From NCBI GenBank assembly GCA_023393475.1, contig JAEWLC010000083.1:1-16756 (forward strand): a stretch of DNA of 16,756 bases. The letters run 5' to 3'. The DNA is from Pseudomonadota bacterium. GTDB taxonomy: Bacteria; Pseudomonadota; Alphaproteobacteria; Rhizobiales; Devosiaceae. Positions 1 through 7,208 of this stretch are shown here, piece by piece; position 1 is the stretch's first letter, and every line of letters begins with the position of its first letter. Position numbers and translations under genes: made by a program. Under the pieces are notes generated by a model that was not told where the DNA came from, made no database searches, and was given only the letters and a program-made list of their open reading frames with translations.

Positions 1-480
1 AACGATATCGAGGTGGTGCACATTACGGCAGCGCTCGACAAAGCTTACAGCCTCGGCTGGCGCTATGCCCGCCTTTTGCTTCTCGAGGCCAATATTGACC
101 TGAACGAAACACGGCAGGCGCCGCTCCAGGCGAACCATTTCGGCCGCAAGGACCCCGGCGAGCTTGTCGCGATCCACGGTCTGGATCACATCGAACAGTT
201 CCACCGCGTCGCGCGCCTTGTTGGTTTGCAACGGACCAATCAGGTGGAGTTCGACATCGCTGTAGCGGGCCCGCAGCTCCGGCCACTTGGCTTGCGCCTC
301 CTGCACCCGGTTTTCGCCGAAGACGCGCTGCCCGGCGTCAAGAAACGGCCGGATTGCCGCGGCATCGAAGGTCTTGGAGACGGCGACGAGCTGCACGCGA
401 TCCGGCGGCGGGCCGAAGCGGCGGCGGGCCTGCTCGATCCGATCGTTGATTTCCTTCAGGCGCTCGGCAGCGGTCGGCAT
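1..480 (-). CDS. yggS: YggS/PROSC-type pyridoxal phosphate homeostasis protein (N-terminal part, truncated by window edge)
   Basis: This is the first 160 residues of a protein of the YggS/PLPBP family, which is usually about 220-230 residues long. The family binds pyridoxal 5'-phosphate in an alanine-racemase-like TIM barrel without known catalysis and keeps PLP and amino/keto-acid pools balanced in the cytosol. Seen here: an N-terminal helix, then VQLVAVSKT with the PLP-binding lysine at residue 36, then GENRVQEA, ELHLIGPLQTNK and FVQVNIGLEKQKAG, all family signatures in the expected order. The reading frame is open to base 1, where it stops before the expected GLM-type strand, so the rest lies outside the window. 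The ATG at 480-478 gives the normal family N-terminus. The gene diverges from leuS across about 100 bp. The identification is strong; the biochemical role is taken from the family. Confidence 0.93.
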   Translation of the reverse strand, partial: MPTAAERLKEINDRIEQARRRFGPPPDRVQLVAVSKTFDAAAIRPFLDAGQRVFGENRVQEAQAKWPELRARYSDVELHLIGPLQTNKARDAVELFDVIQTVDRDKLAGVLAAEMVRLERRLPCFVQVNIGLEKQKAGIAPAEAVSFVERCRNVHHLDIV

Positions 481-581
481 GGCGCTCTCTGTTGACCGGT
501 TAACGGAATTCTGATGAAGGTCCGGTAGCCAAAAACCCCCGTGAACGCAACGCAAACTGCGACTTTGAGGACGTGTGCGAA
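481..581. promoter_or_regulatory. divergent yggS/leuS intergenic region
   Basis: This short gap between two divergent genes must hold both promoters. I see TTGACC at 492-497, which could be a -35 element, but no convincing -10 at 16-18 bp from it. GAGGA at 567-571 is the probable leuS ribosome-binding site. There is no parS-like, GANTC or paired TTAA motif here. Confidence 0.4.
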
Positions 582-3200
582 GTGACTGGTAGAACAAGCG
601 AGCGCTACAATCCGCGCGTGGAAGAACCACGCTGGCAGAAGGCCTGGGACGAGGCACGCTCCTTCGTGCTCGAACCCGGCGATACGCGCGAGCCCTATTA
701 CGTCCTCGAGATGTTCCCCTATCCGTCGGGCCGCATCCACATGGGGCACGTGCGCAACTATACCATGGGCGACGTGCTGGCACGCTACAAGCGCGCCAAG
801 GGCTTTGCCGTGCTGCACCCGATGGGCTGGGACGCCTTCGGCCTGCCGGCCGAGAACGCCGCCATGCAGAACAAGGTCCACCCCAAGAGCTGGACCTACG
901 CCAATATCGCGACCATGCGCGACCAGCTGAAATCGATCGGGCTGGGCATCGACTGGACGCGCGAGTTCGCCACCTGCGACGTCGAGTATTACTCCAAGCA
1001 GCAAAAACTGTTCCTCGACATGCTGCGCGAGGGCCTCGTCACCCGCCGCAAGTCCAAGGTGAACTGGGACCCCGTGGACATGACCGTGCTCGCCAACGAG
1101 CAGGTGGTCGATGGCCGCGGCTGGCGTTCCGGAGCGGTTGTGGAACAGCGCGAGCTGAACCAGTGGGCCTTCAAGGTCTCGGACTACGCCGAGGACCTGC
1201 TGGAAGCGCTGGATACGCTCGACCACTGGCCGGAGAAGGTGCGCACCATGCAGCGCAACTGGATCGGCAAGTCCGAAGGCCTGCGGCTGCTGTTCGAACT
1301 GGACGCCCCGAAGGACGACTTCACCTCGATCGAGGTGTTCACCACGCGTCCGGATACCATCTTCGGCGCGAGCTTCATTGCCATTTCCGCTGATCATCCG
1401 CTGGCCAAGGCGCTGGCGGACCAGCCGGCCATTGCCGCCTTCATCGCCGAGACGCATCGCCAGGGCACCGCTACCGAGACCATCGACAAGGCCGAAAAGC
1501 TGGGCGTCTTCACCGGGTTGCACGTGAAGCATCCGGTGAAGCCGGGCGCCACCCTGCCCGTCTATGTCGCCAACTTCGTGCTGATGGACTATGGCACCGG
1601 CGCCATCTTCGGCTGCCCGGCGCACGACCAGCGCGATCTCGACTTCGCCCGCCGCTACGGCCTGCCGGTGATCCCGGTGGTGCTGCCGGAAGGCGCCGAC
1701 GCCGCCGACTTCGAGGTGCAGGCCGAGGCCTATAACGGCCCGGGCCGGATCTACCACTCGGACTTCCTCGATGGGCTGGAGATCGACGCGGCCAAGAAGA
1801 AGATCGCCGAGTATTTTGGCGCCCGCGCCGTCGACAACCGCCCGCAGGGCAAGGTCGAGGTCAACTATCGCCTGCGCGACTGGGGCGTTTCGCGCCAGCG
1901 CTACTGGGGTTGCCCGATTCCGGTGATCCACTGCGAGAACTGCGGCACCGTGCCGGTTCCCGACAAGGACCTGCCGGTAGTGCTGCCCGAGGACGTGACC
2001 TTCGATCGCCCGGGCAACCCGCTCGACCACCATCCGACCTGGAAGCATGTCGCCTGCCCCAAATGCGGTGGCGCGGCGACGCGCGAAACCGACACGATGG
2101 ACACCTTCGTCGACAGCTCCTGGTACTTTGCCCGCTTCACCGCGCCGCACGCCGAGACGCCGACCATTCCGGGCGTCGCCAACACGCTGCTGCCGGTGGA
2201 CCAGTATATCGGCGGCGTCGAGCACGCGATCCTGCACCTGCTCTACTCGCGCTTCTTCACCCGCGCCATGAAGGCGACCGGGCATGTGAACATCGAAGAG
2301 CCGTTCAGGGGCCTGTTCACCCAGGGCATGGTGGTGCACGAGACCTACCGCGACACCAGCGGTGAATGGGTCTCGCCCGACGACATCACCATCTCGGGCG
2401 GCGAGGTCCGCACCGCCGTCCACACGAAGACCGGCGCGCCGATCGAGATTGGCTCCATCGAAAAGATGAGCAAATCCAAGAAGAACGTCGTCGACCCCGA
2501 CGAGATCGTGCGGACCTACGGCGCCGACACGGCCCGCTGGTTCATGCTGTCGGACTCCCCGCCGGAGCGCGACGTGCAATGGACCGAAGCCGGCATCGAG
2601 GGCTCCTCGCGCTTCCTGCAGCGCGTCTGGAAGCTGGTCGGCGATGCCATCGAGCTGTTCGGCAACCCGAGCGGCACGCCCGATATGTCGGACGCCGAAA
2701 CGGCGACCATCCGCCGTCTCGTCCACCGCACCGTCGCCAATGTCGGCACCGAGATCGAAGGCCTGCGTTTCAACCGCGCCGTCGCCCAGATCTACGAGCT
2801 GAGCAACGGCCTCGCCAAGTTCACCGCCGCGACCGCCGCCAGCCCGACGCCGGGCCGGATCGGCGCCCTGCATGAGGGGATCGAGCGCCTGATCCAGCTC
2901 GTCGCCCCGATGATGCCGCACCTCGCCGAAGCCTGCTGGGTCGAACTCGGGAAGACGGGCATGGTTTGCGATTCCGGCTGGCCTGAGGCCGACCCGTCGC
3001 TGCTGGTCGATTCGAGCGTGGTCATCCCGGTGCAGATCAACGGCAAGCGCCGCGGCGAAATCACCGTGCCCAAGGGCTCGCCGAACGATCTCGTCGAGCG
3101 CGAGGCCTTGTCTATCGACGCGGTTGCCCGCATGCTGGACGGCAAGCCGCCCAAGAAGGTCGTGATCGTTCCGGACAGGATCATCAATGTGGTCGCCTAA
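582..3200 (+). CDS. leuS: leucyl-tRNA synthetase (class I)
   Basis: This enzyme charges tRNA-Leu with leucine in the cytosol, using ATP. From the chosen start the protein has 872 residues, normal for bacterial LeuRS. It shows the class I HIGH signature as HMGH at about 53-56 (PYPSGRIHMGHVRNY), the CP1 editing domain with TTRPDTIFGASF and GTGAIFGCPAHDQRD, a zinc-type CENCG...CPKCGG stretch, DTFVDSSWYF, and KMSKSKKN at about 628-632, followed by an anticodon-binding C-terminus with QINGKRRGE. Two GTG starts compete, at 573 and 582. GAGGA at 567-571 almost touches the first but sits 10 bp before the second, so I chose 582. The C-terminus overlaps the start of lptE. The gene heads a leuS-lptE-holA operon and, if oriC is at about 13.9 kb, is transcribed against the leftward replication fork. 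Confidence 0.97.
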   Translation: MTGRTSERYNPRVEEPRWQKAWDEARSFVLEPGDTREPYYVLEMFPYPSGRIHMGHVRNYTMGDVLARYKRAKGFAVLHPMGWDAFGLPAENAAMQNKVHPKSWTYANIATMRDQLKSIGLGIDWTREFATCDVEYYSKQQKLFLDMLREGLVTRRKSKVNWDPVDMTVLANEQVVDGRGWRSGAVVEQRELNQWAFKVSDYAEDLLEALDTLDHWPEKVRTMQRNWIGKSEGLRLLFELDAPKDDFTSIEVFTTRPDTIFGASFIAISADHPLAKALADQPAIAAFIAETHRQGTATETIDKAEKLGVFTGLHVKHPVKPGATLPVYVANFVLMDYGTGAIFGCPAHDQRDLDFARRYGLPVIPVVLPEGADAADFEVQAEAYNGPGRIYHSDFLDGLEIDAAKKKIAEYFGARAVDNRPQGKVEVNYRLRDWGVSRQRYWGCPIPVIHCENCGTVPVPDKDLPVVLPEDVTFDRPGNPLDHHPTWKHVACPKCGGAATRETDTMDTFVDSSWYFARFTAPHAETPTIPGVANTLLPVDQYIGGVEHAILHLLYSRFFTRAMKATGHVNIEEPFRGLFTQGMVVHETYRDTSGEWVSPDDITISGGEVRTAVHTKTGAPIEIGSIEKMSKSKKNVVDPDEIVRTYGADTARWFMLSDSPPERDVQWTEAGIEGSSRFLQRVWKLVGDAIELFGNPSGTPDMSDAETATIRRLVHRTVANVGTEIEGLRFNRAVAQIYELSNGLAKFTAATAASPTPGRIGALHEGIERLIQLVAPMMPHLAEACWVELGKTGMVCDSGWPEADPSLLVDSSVVIPVQINGKRRGEITVPKGSPNDLVEREALSIDAVARMLDGKPPKKVVIVPDRIINVVA

Positions 3201-3699
3201 GGCCGCCCTCCGTAGTGCCCTGATCGCGCTGGGACTTTCCGGCGCGCTGGTGCTTGCCGGCTGTACCGGGCTGACCCCGGTCTATGGCGAGCGCACTCTG
3301 GCAACCGAGAAGCAGGCCTTCCGCTACGCCGAGCCGACCAACCGGCTCGAGCAGGTGATCTACCAGGAACTGGTGCTCCGCTTCGGCCGCTCGGCCGAGG
3401 CATCGCGCCCGCTGGTGAAGATCACCACCGACAGCGAGGACTACGACCTGACGAAGTCCGACGTGGTGCGCCCGTCGAAGGCCCGGCAGGTGACGGTTAC
3501 CGCCGTTATCGAGGTGACCGGCGCCGATGGCGCGCCCCTCCTCAAAACGACCCGCTCGGCGTCGGCGCCCTTCATGCGCGACAGCCAGGCGCTCGCCGCC
3601 TCCGAGGCCGAGAAAGCCGCCTACGAGCAGGCGGCGCGCGCCCTGGCCGAGACCATTCGCCTGACCCTGATGGGCACGCTGAGCCAGTCGGGCGCCTGA
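3187..3699 (+). CDS. lptE: LPS-assembly lipoprotein LptE
   Basis: This is probably the outer-membrane lipoprotein that plugs and helps assemble the LptD translocon, which delivers lipopolysaccharide to the outer leaflet. The 170-residue protein begins with a positively charged N-terminus, a hydrophobic stretch and a lipobox LAGC with the lipidated cysteine at residue 26. It continues TGLTPVYGE, like the C-GF-PLYG start of alphaproteobacterial LptE. The rest is a small alpha/beta domain, as in the family (LEQVIYQELVLRFG, then strands, then a long C-terminal helix). The ATG overlaps the end of leuS by 14 bp and is preceded by AGGA at 3177-3180 with 6-bp spacing. Its stop overlaps the holA start (TGATG). 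Sequence conservation in this family is weak. The call rests on the lipobox, size, motif and its usual place between leuS and holA. Confidence 0.85.
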   Translation: MWSPKAALRSALIALGLSGALVLAGCTGLTPVYGERTLATEKQAFRYAEPTNRLEQVIYQELVLRFGRSAEASRPLVKITTDSEDYDLTKSDVVRPSKARQVTVTAVIEVTGADGAPLLKTTRSASAPFMRDSQALAASEAEKAAYEQAARALAETIRLTLMGTLSQSGA

Positions 3700-4718
3700 T
3701 GGTTGCGCTCAAGGCGCATGAGGTTCAGCGCTTCGTAGATCGCCCCGACCTCGAGTTCGGCATCATCCTCGCCTATGGGCCGGACACCGGCCTCGTGCGT
3801 GAGACCGCCCAGCGCCTCGCGCGGCGCTTCGCCGGCAGCGACGCCGACAGCATGAACCTCGTCGTCCTCGACGGCGGCGAGCTCGATGCCGATCCCTCAC
3901 GCCTCGCCGTCGAGGCGAAGACCACCTCGCTGTTCGGCGACCGGCGGGTGATTCGCGTGCGCGGCGCCGGCAAGTCGCTGGTCATGCCGCTGACCGAACT
4001 GCGCGACGATCCCGGCTCGGTGATCATCCTCGAAGCGGGCAACCTGACGCCGAAGGATCCGCTGCGGGCCCTGGTCGAGGCGGCAAAGCTCGGCCGCGCC
4101 CTGCCCTGCTACCCCGATACCGACGAATCGCTGGGCCGGCTGATCGCCGAAACCTTCTCCAAAGCCGGTATCCGCGCCGAGCAGGACGCGGTGGCGGCGC
4201 TGCGCGATACCCTCGGCAACGATCGCGAGATCACCCGGCGCGAGCTGGAAAAGCTGCTGCTCTACGCGGCGGATAGCAAGGTGCTCACCCGCGAGGATGT
4301 GCTGCTGCTCTGTGCCGACAACGCGGCGCTGGTGCTCGACCAGATCATCGACGCCACGGCCAGCGGCCACGCCGCCGAACTCGATACCGCGCTGGAACGC
4401 GCGCTGGCGGAGAGCGTCAACACCCAGCAGATCCTTGCCAGTGCGCTGAACCATTTCGCGACGCTGCGACGCTGGCGGAGCGAGGCGGACACCGGCAAAT
4501 CGGCCGGCGCCGTGCTCGACAACGCGCGACCGCGCCCGCATTTCTCGCGCCGCTCGTCGCTGGAGCGGCAGCTGCGGCTGTGGAGCGACGAGGCGCTGGC
4601 TGCGGCGCTGGAGCGATTGCAGCTGGCCGTGGCAGATTCCCGCAAGCGCTACGGGCTGCAGGATGTGCTCAGCCGGCGTGCGCTGCTGGCGATTTGTACA
4701 ATGGCTGCAGAGCGTTAG
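3699..4718 (+). CDS. holA: DNA polymerase III delta subunit
   Basis: The delta subunit is the wrench of the clamp loader: it opens the beta sliding clamp and works with delta-prime and tau/gamma at the replication fork. The 339-residue protein matches the family's usual length. Its N-terminal AAA-like domain carries AYGPDTGLVRETAQRLARRF at residues 25-44, the degenerate, non-ATP-binding P-loop region typical of delta. It then has SLFGDRRVIRVRGAG, VIILEAGNLTPKDPLR and a C-terminal helical collar (LDQIIDATASG, QQILASALNHFATLRRW, LWSDEALAAALERLQLAVADSRK). The ATG shares one base with the lptE stop, so translation is probably coupled. It is the last gene of the operon and converges with parB across a spacer holding a parS-like site. 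Confidence 0.93.
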   Translation: MVALKAHEVQRFVDRPDLEFGIILAYGPDTGLVRETAQRLARRFAGSDADSMNLVVLDGGELDADPSRLAVEAKTTSLFGDRRVIRVRGAGKSLVMPLTELRDDPGSVIILEAGNLTPKDPLRALVEAAKLGRALPCYPDTDESLGRLIAETFSKAGIRAEQDAVAALRDTLGNDREITRRELEKLLLYAADSKVLTREDVLLLCADNAALVLDQIIDATASGHAAELDTALERALAESVNTQQILASALNHFATLRRWRSEADTGKSAGAVLDNARPRPHFSRRSSLERQLRLWSDEALAAALERLQLAVADSRKRYGLQDVLSRRALLAICTMAAER

Positions 4719-4723
4719 CCGAT

Positions 4724-4739
4724 TGTTTCACGTGGAGCA
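4724..4739. other. parS-like ParB site A (14/16)
   Basis: TGTTTCACGTGGAGCA matches the consensus TGTTTCACGTGAAACA at 14 of 16 positions. The left half is perfect and the mismatches are in the right half. It lies just after the holA stop, facing the 3' end of parB. It carries no GANTC motif. Confidence 0.75.
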
Positions 4740-4750
4740 CGCGTACAGCG

Positions 4751-4767
4751 GGTCAGCCTGGCTGACC
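4751..4767. repeat. 17-bp near-perfect palindrome, GGTCAGCC-T-GGCTGACC
   Basis: Eight bases either side of a single central T are perfectly complementary. As RNA it would form a six-base stem with a five-base loop. It sits 11 bp after parS-like site A in the convergent spacer. It could be a bidirectional termination aid or a dimeric protein site. No T-tract follows. Confidence 0.4.
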
Positions 4768-4851
4768 TGTCGACGGTGCTATTCTGAACGCTCATGAACA
4801 ATAACTGAGTGCCGTATCGGGGTCAGAACTCGCGGATCCGGCGTGAGCGCC

Positions 4852-5724
4852 TCAGACGCCGTAGCCGGTCAGCTTCATGCAGATGCCGTCGAGCTGTTCG
4901 AGGGTGCGGTAGCGGATTTCGAGGCGTCCGCCCTGCTCCTTGTGGTCGATGGCGACGTGGAGCCCGAGCACATCCGACAGGCGCTTCTCGAGCGCCGCCG
5001 TGTCGGCATCCTTCTGCGGGGCGGGCGCGGCCTTCTTCTTCGGCGACGCCAACTCGCGCTGGGTCAGGACTTCGGCCTCGCGCACGGACAACCCACCGCC
5101 AACGATGCGGCGGGCGAGGGCGGTCGGATCTTCGGCGGTGATCAGCGTGCGGGCGTGACCAGCCGTAAGCTCGCCGCGCGCCATCATCCCGCGCACGTCT
5201 TCCGGCAGCTTCAGCAGGCGCAGCGTGTTGGCGACATGCGAACGCGACTTGCCGATGACCTGGGCGAGATCGTTCTGCGTGTAATCGAACTGTTCGATCA
5301 GCTGGCCGTAACCCATTGCTTCTTCGAGCGGATTTAGGTCGACGCGCTGTACGTTCTCGATGATGGCGAGTTCGAGCGCTTCCTTGTCGTCGACTTCACG
5401 CACGACCACTGGCACGTCGGTGAGGCCGGCGCGCTGCGCCGCGCGCCAGCGGCGCTCGCCGGCGATGATCTCGAACTGGTTCGGATCAGTGGTGGGGCGC
5501 ACGAGCAGCGGCTGCATCACGCCCTTCTCGCGCACCGAGTTGGTCAACTCCTCGAGCTGTTCGGCATCGAACTCGCGCCGCGGGTTGGCGCGGTTGGCGA
5601 TGAGGAAATCGACCGGCAGGCGCTTGCCGCTGCCGCTATCGGCCAGCCGCGCCCCCTCCATGGTGGCCATGTCGCCGATCAGCGCTGCGAGGCCGCGCCC
5701 GAGCCGGGAGGGTTTCTCGTTCAT
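4852..5724 (-). CDS. parB: chromosome-partitioning CTPase ParB
   Basis: ParB binds parS, uses CTP to close into a sliding clamp, spreads over origin-proximal DNA and is moved by ParA. The 290-residue protein starts with the basic ParA-interacting segment KPSRLGRGLAALIGD. It follows with the CTP-binding GERRWRA at about 89-95 and ENVQRVDLNPLEEA at about 123-136. A helix-turn-helix core comes next (QNDLAQVIGKSRSHVANTLRLLKL, about 149-172), then a linker rich in K, A and P and a C-terminal dimerisation domain. ATG at 5724 is preferred because GAAGGA lies about 7 bp upstream. An in-frame ATG at 5739 overlaps the parA stop (ATGA) and would add five residues. The gene is directly downstream of parA, and seven parS-like sites lie in the window. 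This is the chromosomal type, not a plasmid RepABC-type ParB. Confidence 0.97.
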   Translation of the reverse strand: MNEKPSRLGRGLAALIGDMATMEGARLADSGSGKRLPVDFLIANRANPRREFDAEQLEELTNSVREKGVMQPLLVRPTTDPNQFEIIAGERRWRAAQRAGLTDVPVVVREVDDKEALELAIIENVQRVDLNPLEEAMGYGQLIEQFDYTQNDLAQVIGKSRSHVANTLRLLKLPEDVRGMMARGELTAGHARTLITAEDPTALARRIVGGGLSVREAEVLTQRELASPKKKAAPAPQKDADTAALEKRLSDVLGLHVAIDHKEQGGRLEIRYRTLEQLDGICMKLTGYGV

Positions 5725-5735
5725 CAAAGCTTCCT

Positions 5736-6536
5736 TCATGCGGCGACGAGCTGGCGCTCGCGCCGGATAACTTCGGTAGCAAGGCGCAGATAAGCCTGGC
5801 TGCCGGCACATTTCAGGTCATAGAGCAGCGCGGGCTTGCCGTAGGACGGCGCCTCGGACAGACGGACATTGCGCGGTATGACGGTATCATAGACCAACGA
5901 GCCCATCTCGGAGCGGACATCCTGAAGCACCTGCTCGCTGAGATTGTTGCGACGGTCGAACATGGTCATCACCACGCCCTGGATGCTGAGCCGTGGATTC
6001 AGCGTCGAGCGGATCTGCTCGATCGTCTGCAGCAGCTGGCTCATGCCCTCGAGTGCGAAGAACTCGCACTGCAGCGGCACGAGGACGGCATCGGCCGCCA
6101 CAAGTGCGTTTATCGTCAACAGGTTGAGCGATGGCGGGCAGTCGATCAGTACGTAGCTGATATGCTGGCCGTTGATGGTCAGCTCGTGCATGGCCCTGAA
6201 GGCGTCCCGCAGCCGAAAGGCGCGATCGGCCTGCTGCGCGATCGTCAGCTCCACGCCGAGCAGATCGAGCGTCGACGGCACGATAGCGACATTCGGCACG
6301 CTGGTCATCACCGCGGCTTCGGCCACGCGGGCATCGCCCATCAGCAGGTCGTAGCTCGAAACATCACGGCCCTGGCGGTTGATGCCGAGGCCGGTCGAGG
6401 CGTTGCCCTGCGGATCGAGGTCGACGATCAGCACGCGCTCGCCAATGGCGGCAAGTGCCGTTGCGAGGTTGATGGCGGTAGTGGTCTTGCCGACTCCGCC
6501 CTTCTGATTGGCAAGGGTCAGGATTCGAGGAGCCAA
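5736..6536 (-). CDS. parA: chromosome-partitioning ATPase ParA
   Basis: ParA is the Walker-type ATPase that forms a DNA-bound gradient and pulls ParB-parS complexes, segregating sister origins. The 266-residue protein has the deviant Walker A motif KGGVGKTT at 12-19 with the signature lysine, Walker A' (VLIVDLDPQGNAS) and Walker B (YVLIDCPPSLNLLTINAL). It also has the family's TMFDRRNNLSEQV and IPRNVRLSEAPSYG. There is no N-terminal DNA-binding extension, so it is the short chromosomal (Soj-like) class. The start is a TTG at 6536, which gives the expected LTLANQKGG N-terminus and has GGAGG (complement of 6544-6548) 7 bp upstream. A weak start codon with a strong ribosome site may set the ParA level. 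It lies 27 bp after rsmG and runs into parB. Confidence 0.97.
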   Translation of the reverse strand: MAPRILTLANQKGGVGKTTTAINLATALAAIGERVLIVDLDPQGNASTGLGINRQGRDVSSYDLLMGDARVAEAAVMTSVPNVAIVPSTLDLLGVELTIAQQADRAFRLRDAFRAMHELTINGQHISYVLIDCPPSLNLLTINALVAADAVLVPLQCEFFALEGMSQLLQTIEQIRSTLNPRLSIQGVVMTMFDRRNNLSEQVLQDVRSEMGSLVYDTVIPRNVRLSEAPSYGKPALLYDLKCAGSQAYLRLATEVIRRERQLVAA

Positions 6537-6563
6537 AGGACGGCCTCCGAGCGTTGCCGCTAA

Positions 6564-7208
6564 CTAACTGGTTTTTCGACGTAAATTGCTGACCTGCAGC
6601 AAAACGGCGCCCGTTTCCGTCGCGCTATCAGTTAATACCACGTCAAAATCCCAGGCCAAACGGCTTTCTTCGATCTCCCGCGCGTAGTCCCGGCCCTTAT
6701 GCAGGATTGCGCGGGTTTCCGGACCAAAGAAGGGGTGGATAAGTCCGAGCAGCATCGGCAGGGCGGCGAGGGCTCGCGACGTGATGACGTCAAAGCCGCG
6801 CTCGCCGGATGTTTCACGTGAATCAAGCGAGTCGCTGCGCCCCGCATGCACGGCGGCCGAAAGCCCCAGTTCGCGGATCGCCTGGCGCAGGAAGGCGACC
6901 TTCTTGCTGACCGGCTCGACGAGCTGGAAGCGGGCCCGGCCACCCTTCAGTGCGATCGCCAACGGGATCGCCGGCATGCCGCCACCAGAGCCCAGATCGA
7001 GGAAAGACGCGTCCGATGGGCTTATCAGCGGCAGGATCTGCAGGGAGTCGAGGATGTGGCGCTCCCACAGGCTCGCCTCTGTTTCACGTGAAACAAGATT
7101 CTGTACGGCGTTCCATTTGCGCAGCAACGCAGCAAACGATTCCAAATCCTGCCGTACGGCCCCAGCTTGCCGCGGGAAGTACCCGGCATACGGCGCGAGA
7201 TCGTCCAT
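6564..7208 (-). CDS. rsmG: 16S rRNA (guanine-N7) methyltransferase RsmG (GidB)
   Basis: RsmG transfers a methyl group from S-adenosylmethionine to N7 of the guanine at E. coli position 527 of 16S rRNA. Loss gives low-level streptomycin resistance in several bacteria. The 214-residue protein shows WNAVQNLVS, RHILDSLQ and the SAM-binding loop FLDLGSGGGMPAIPLAI (glycine loop at about 71-77). VEPVSKKVAFLRQAIRELGL, VITSRALAALPMLL and HKGRDY follow in the family order. The ATG at 7208 overlaps the mnmG stop (TGATG); a TTG one codon earlier is less likely. Two parS-type sites lie inside the coding region, at 7080-7095 (perfect, encoding VSRET at residues 39-43) and 6810-6825 (encoding DSRET at 129-133). 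The gene therefore doubles as centromere DNA. Confidence 0.96.
   Translation of the reverse strand: MDDLAPYAGYFPRQAGAVRQDLESFAALLRKWNAVQNLVSRETEASLWERHILDSLQILPLISPSDASFLDLGSGGGMPAIPLAIALKGGRARFQLVEPVSKKVAFLRQAIRELGLSAAVHAGRSDSLDSRETSGERGFDVITSRALAALPMLLGLIHPFFGPETRAILHKGRDYAREIEESRLAWDFDVVLTDSATETGAVLLQVSNLRRKTS
6810..6825. other. parS-like ParB site B (15/16), inside rsmG, with embedded GANTC
   Basis: TGTTTCACGTGAATCA differs from the consensus at one base. That base creates GAATC at 6820-6824, a CcrM-type GANTC. On the rsmG strand it encodes Asp-Ser-Arg-Glu-Thr. Confidence 0.88.
7080..7095. other. perfect parS site C (16/16), inside rsmG
   Basis: TGTTTCACGTGAAACA is the canonical palindromic ParB-binding site, matched at all 16 positions. 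It encodes Val-Ser-Arg-Glu-Thr in rsmG. It has no GANTC motif and is probably the strongest ParB loading site in the window. Confidence 0.97.

Larger units (their letters stand above)
4719..4851. other. convergent holA/parB spacer with parS-like site and palindrome
   Basis: This gap separates the 3' ends of holA and parB. It contains a degenerate parS at 4724-4739 and a palindrome at 4751-4767 (GGTCAGCC-T-GGCTGACC). A short inverted repeat spans the parB stop (CGGCGT at 4839-4844 with ACGCCG at 4856-4861). None is followed by a T-run on either strand, so I do not call an intrinsic terminator. I see no small gene. Confidence 0.5.

Noticed and set aside
747..752. CACGTG in leuS
   Set aside because: No flanking parS arms; it falls in the codons of the HIGH-motif region.
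1516..1531. Possible parS in leuS (GGTTGCACGTGAAGCA)
   Set aside because: It scores 13 of 16 but lacks the TTCACGTG core seen in all other sites, and it lies where leuS needs Leu-His-Val-Lys. Probably chance.
456..2921. Long open frame of 821 codons opposite leuS
   Set aside because: It is antisense to a certain gene, has low-complexity composition rich in G, A, R, V, D, H and L, and shows no recognisable motif. Such frames are common opposite GC-rich genes with biased third positions.
4839..4861. Inverted repeat at the parB stop as an intrinsic terminator
   Set aside because: A six-base stem with an 11-base loop and no T-run on either strand; too weak to call.
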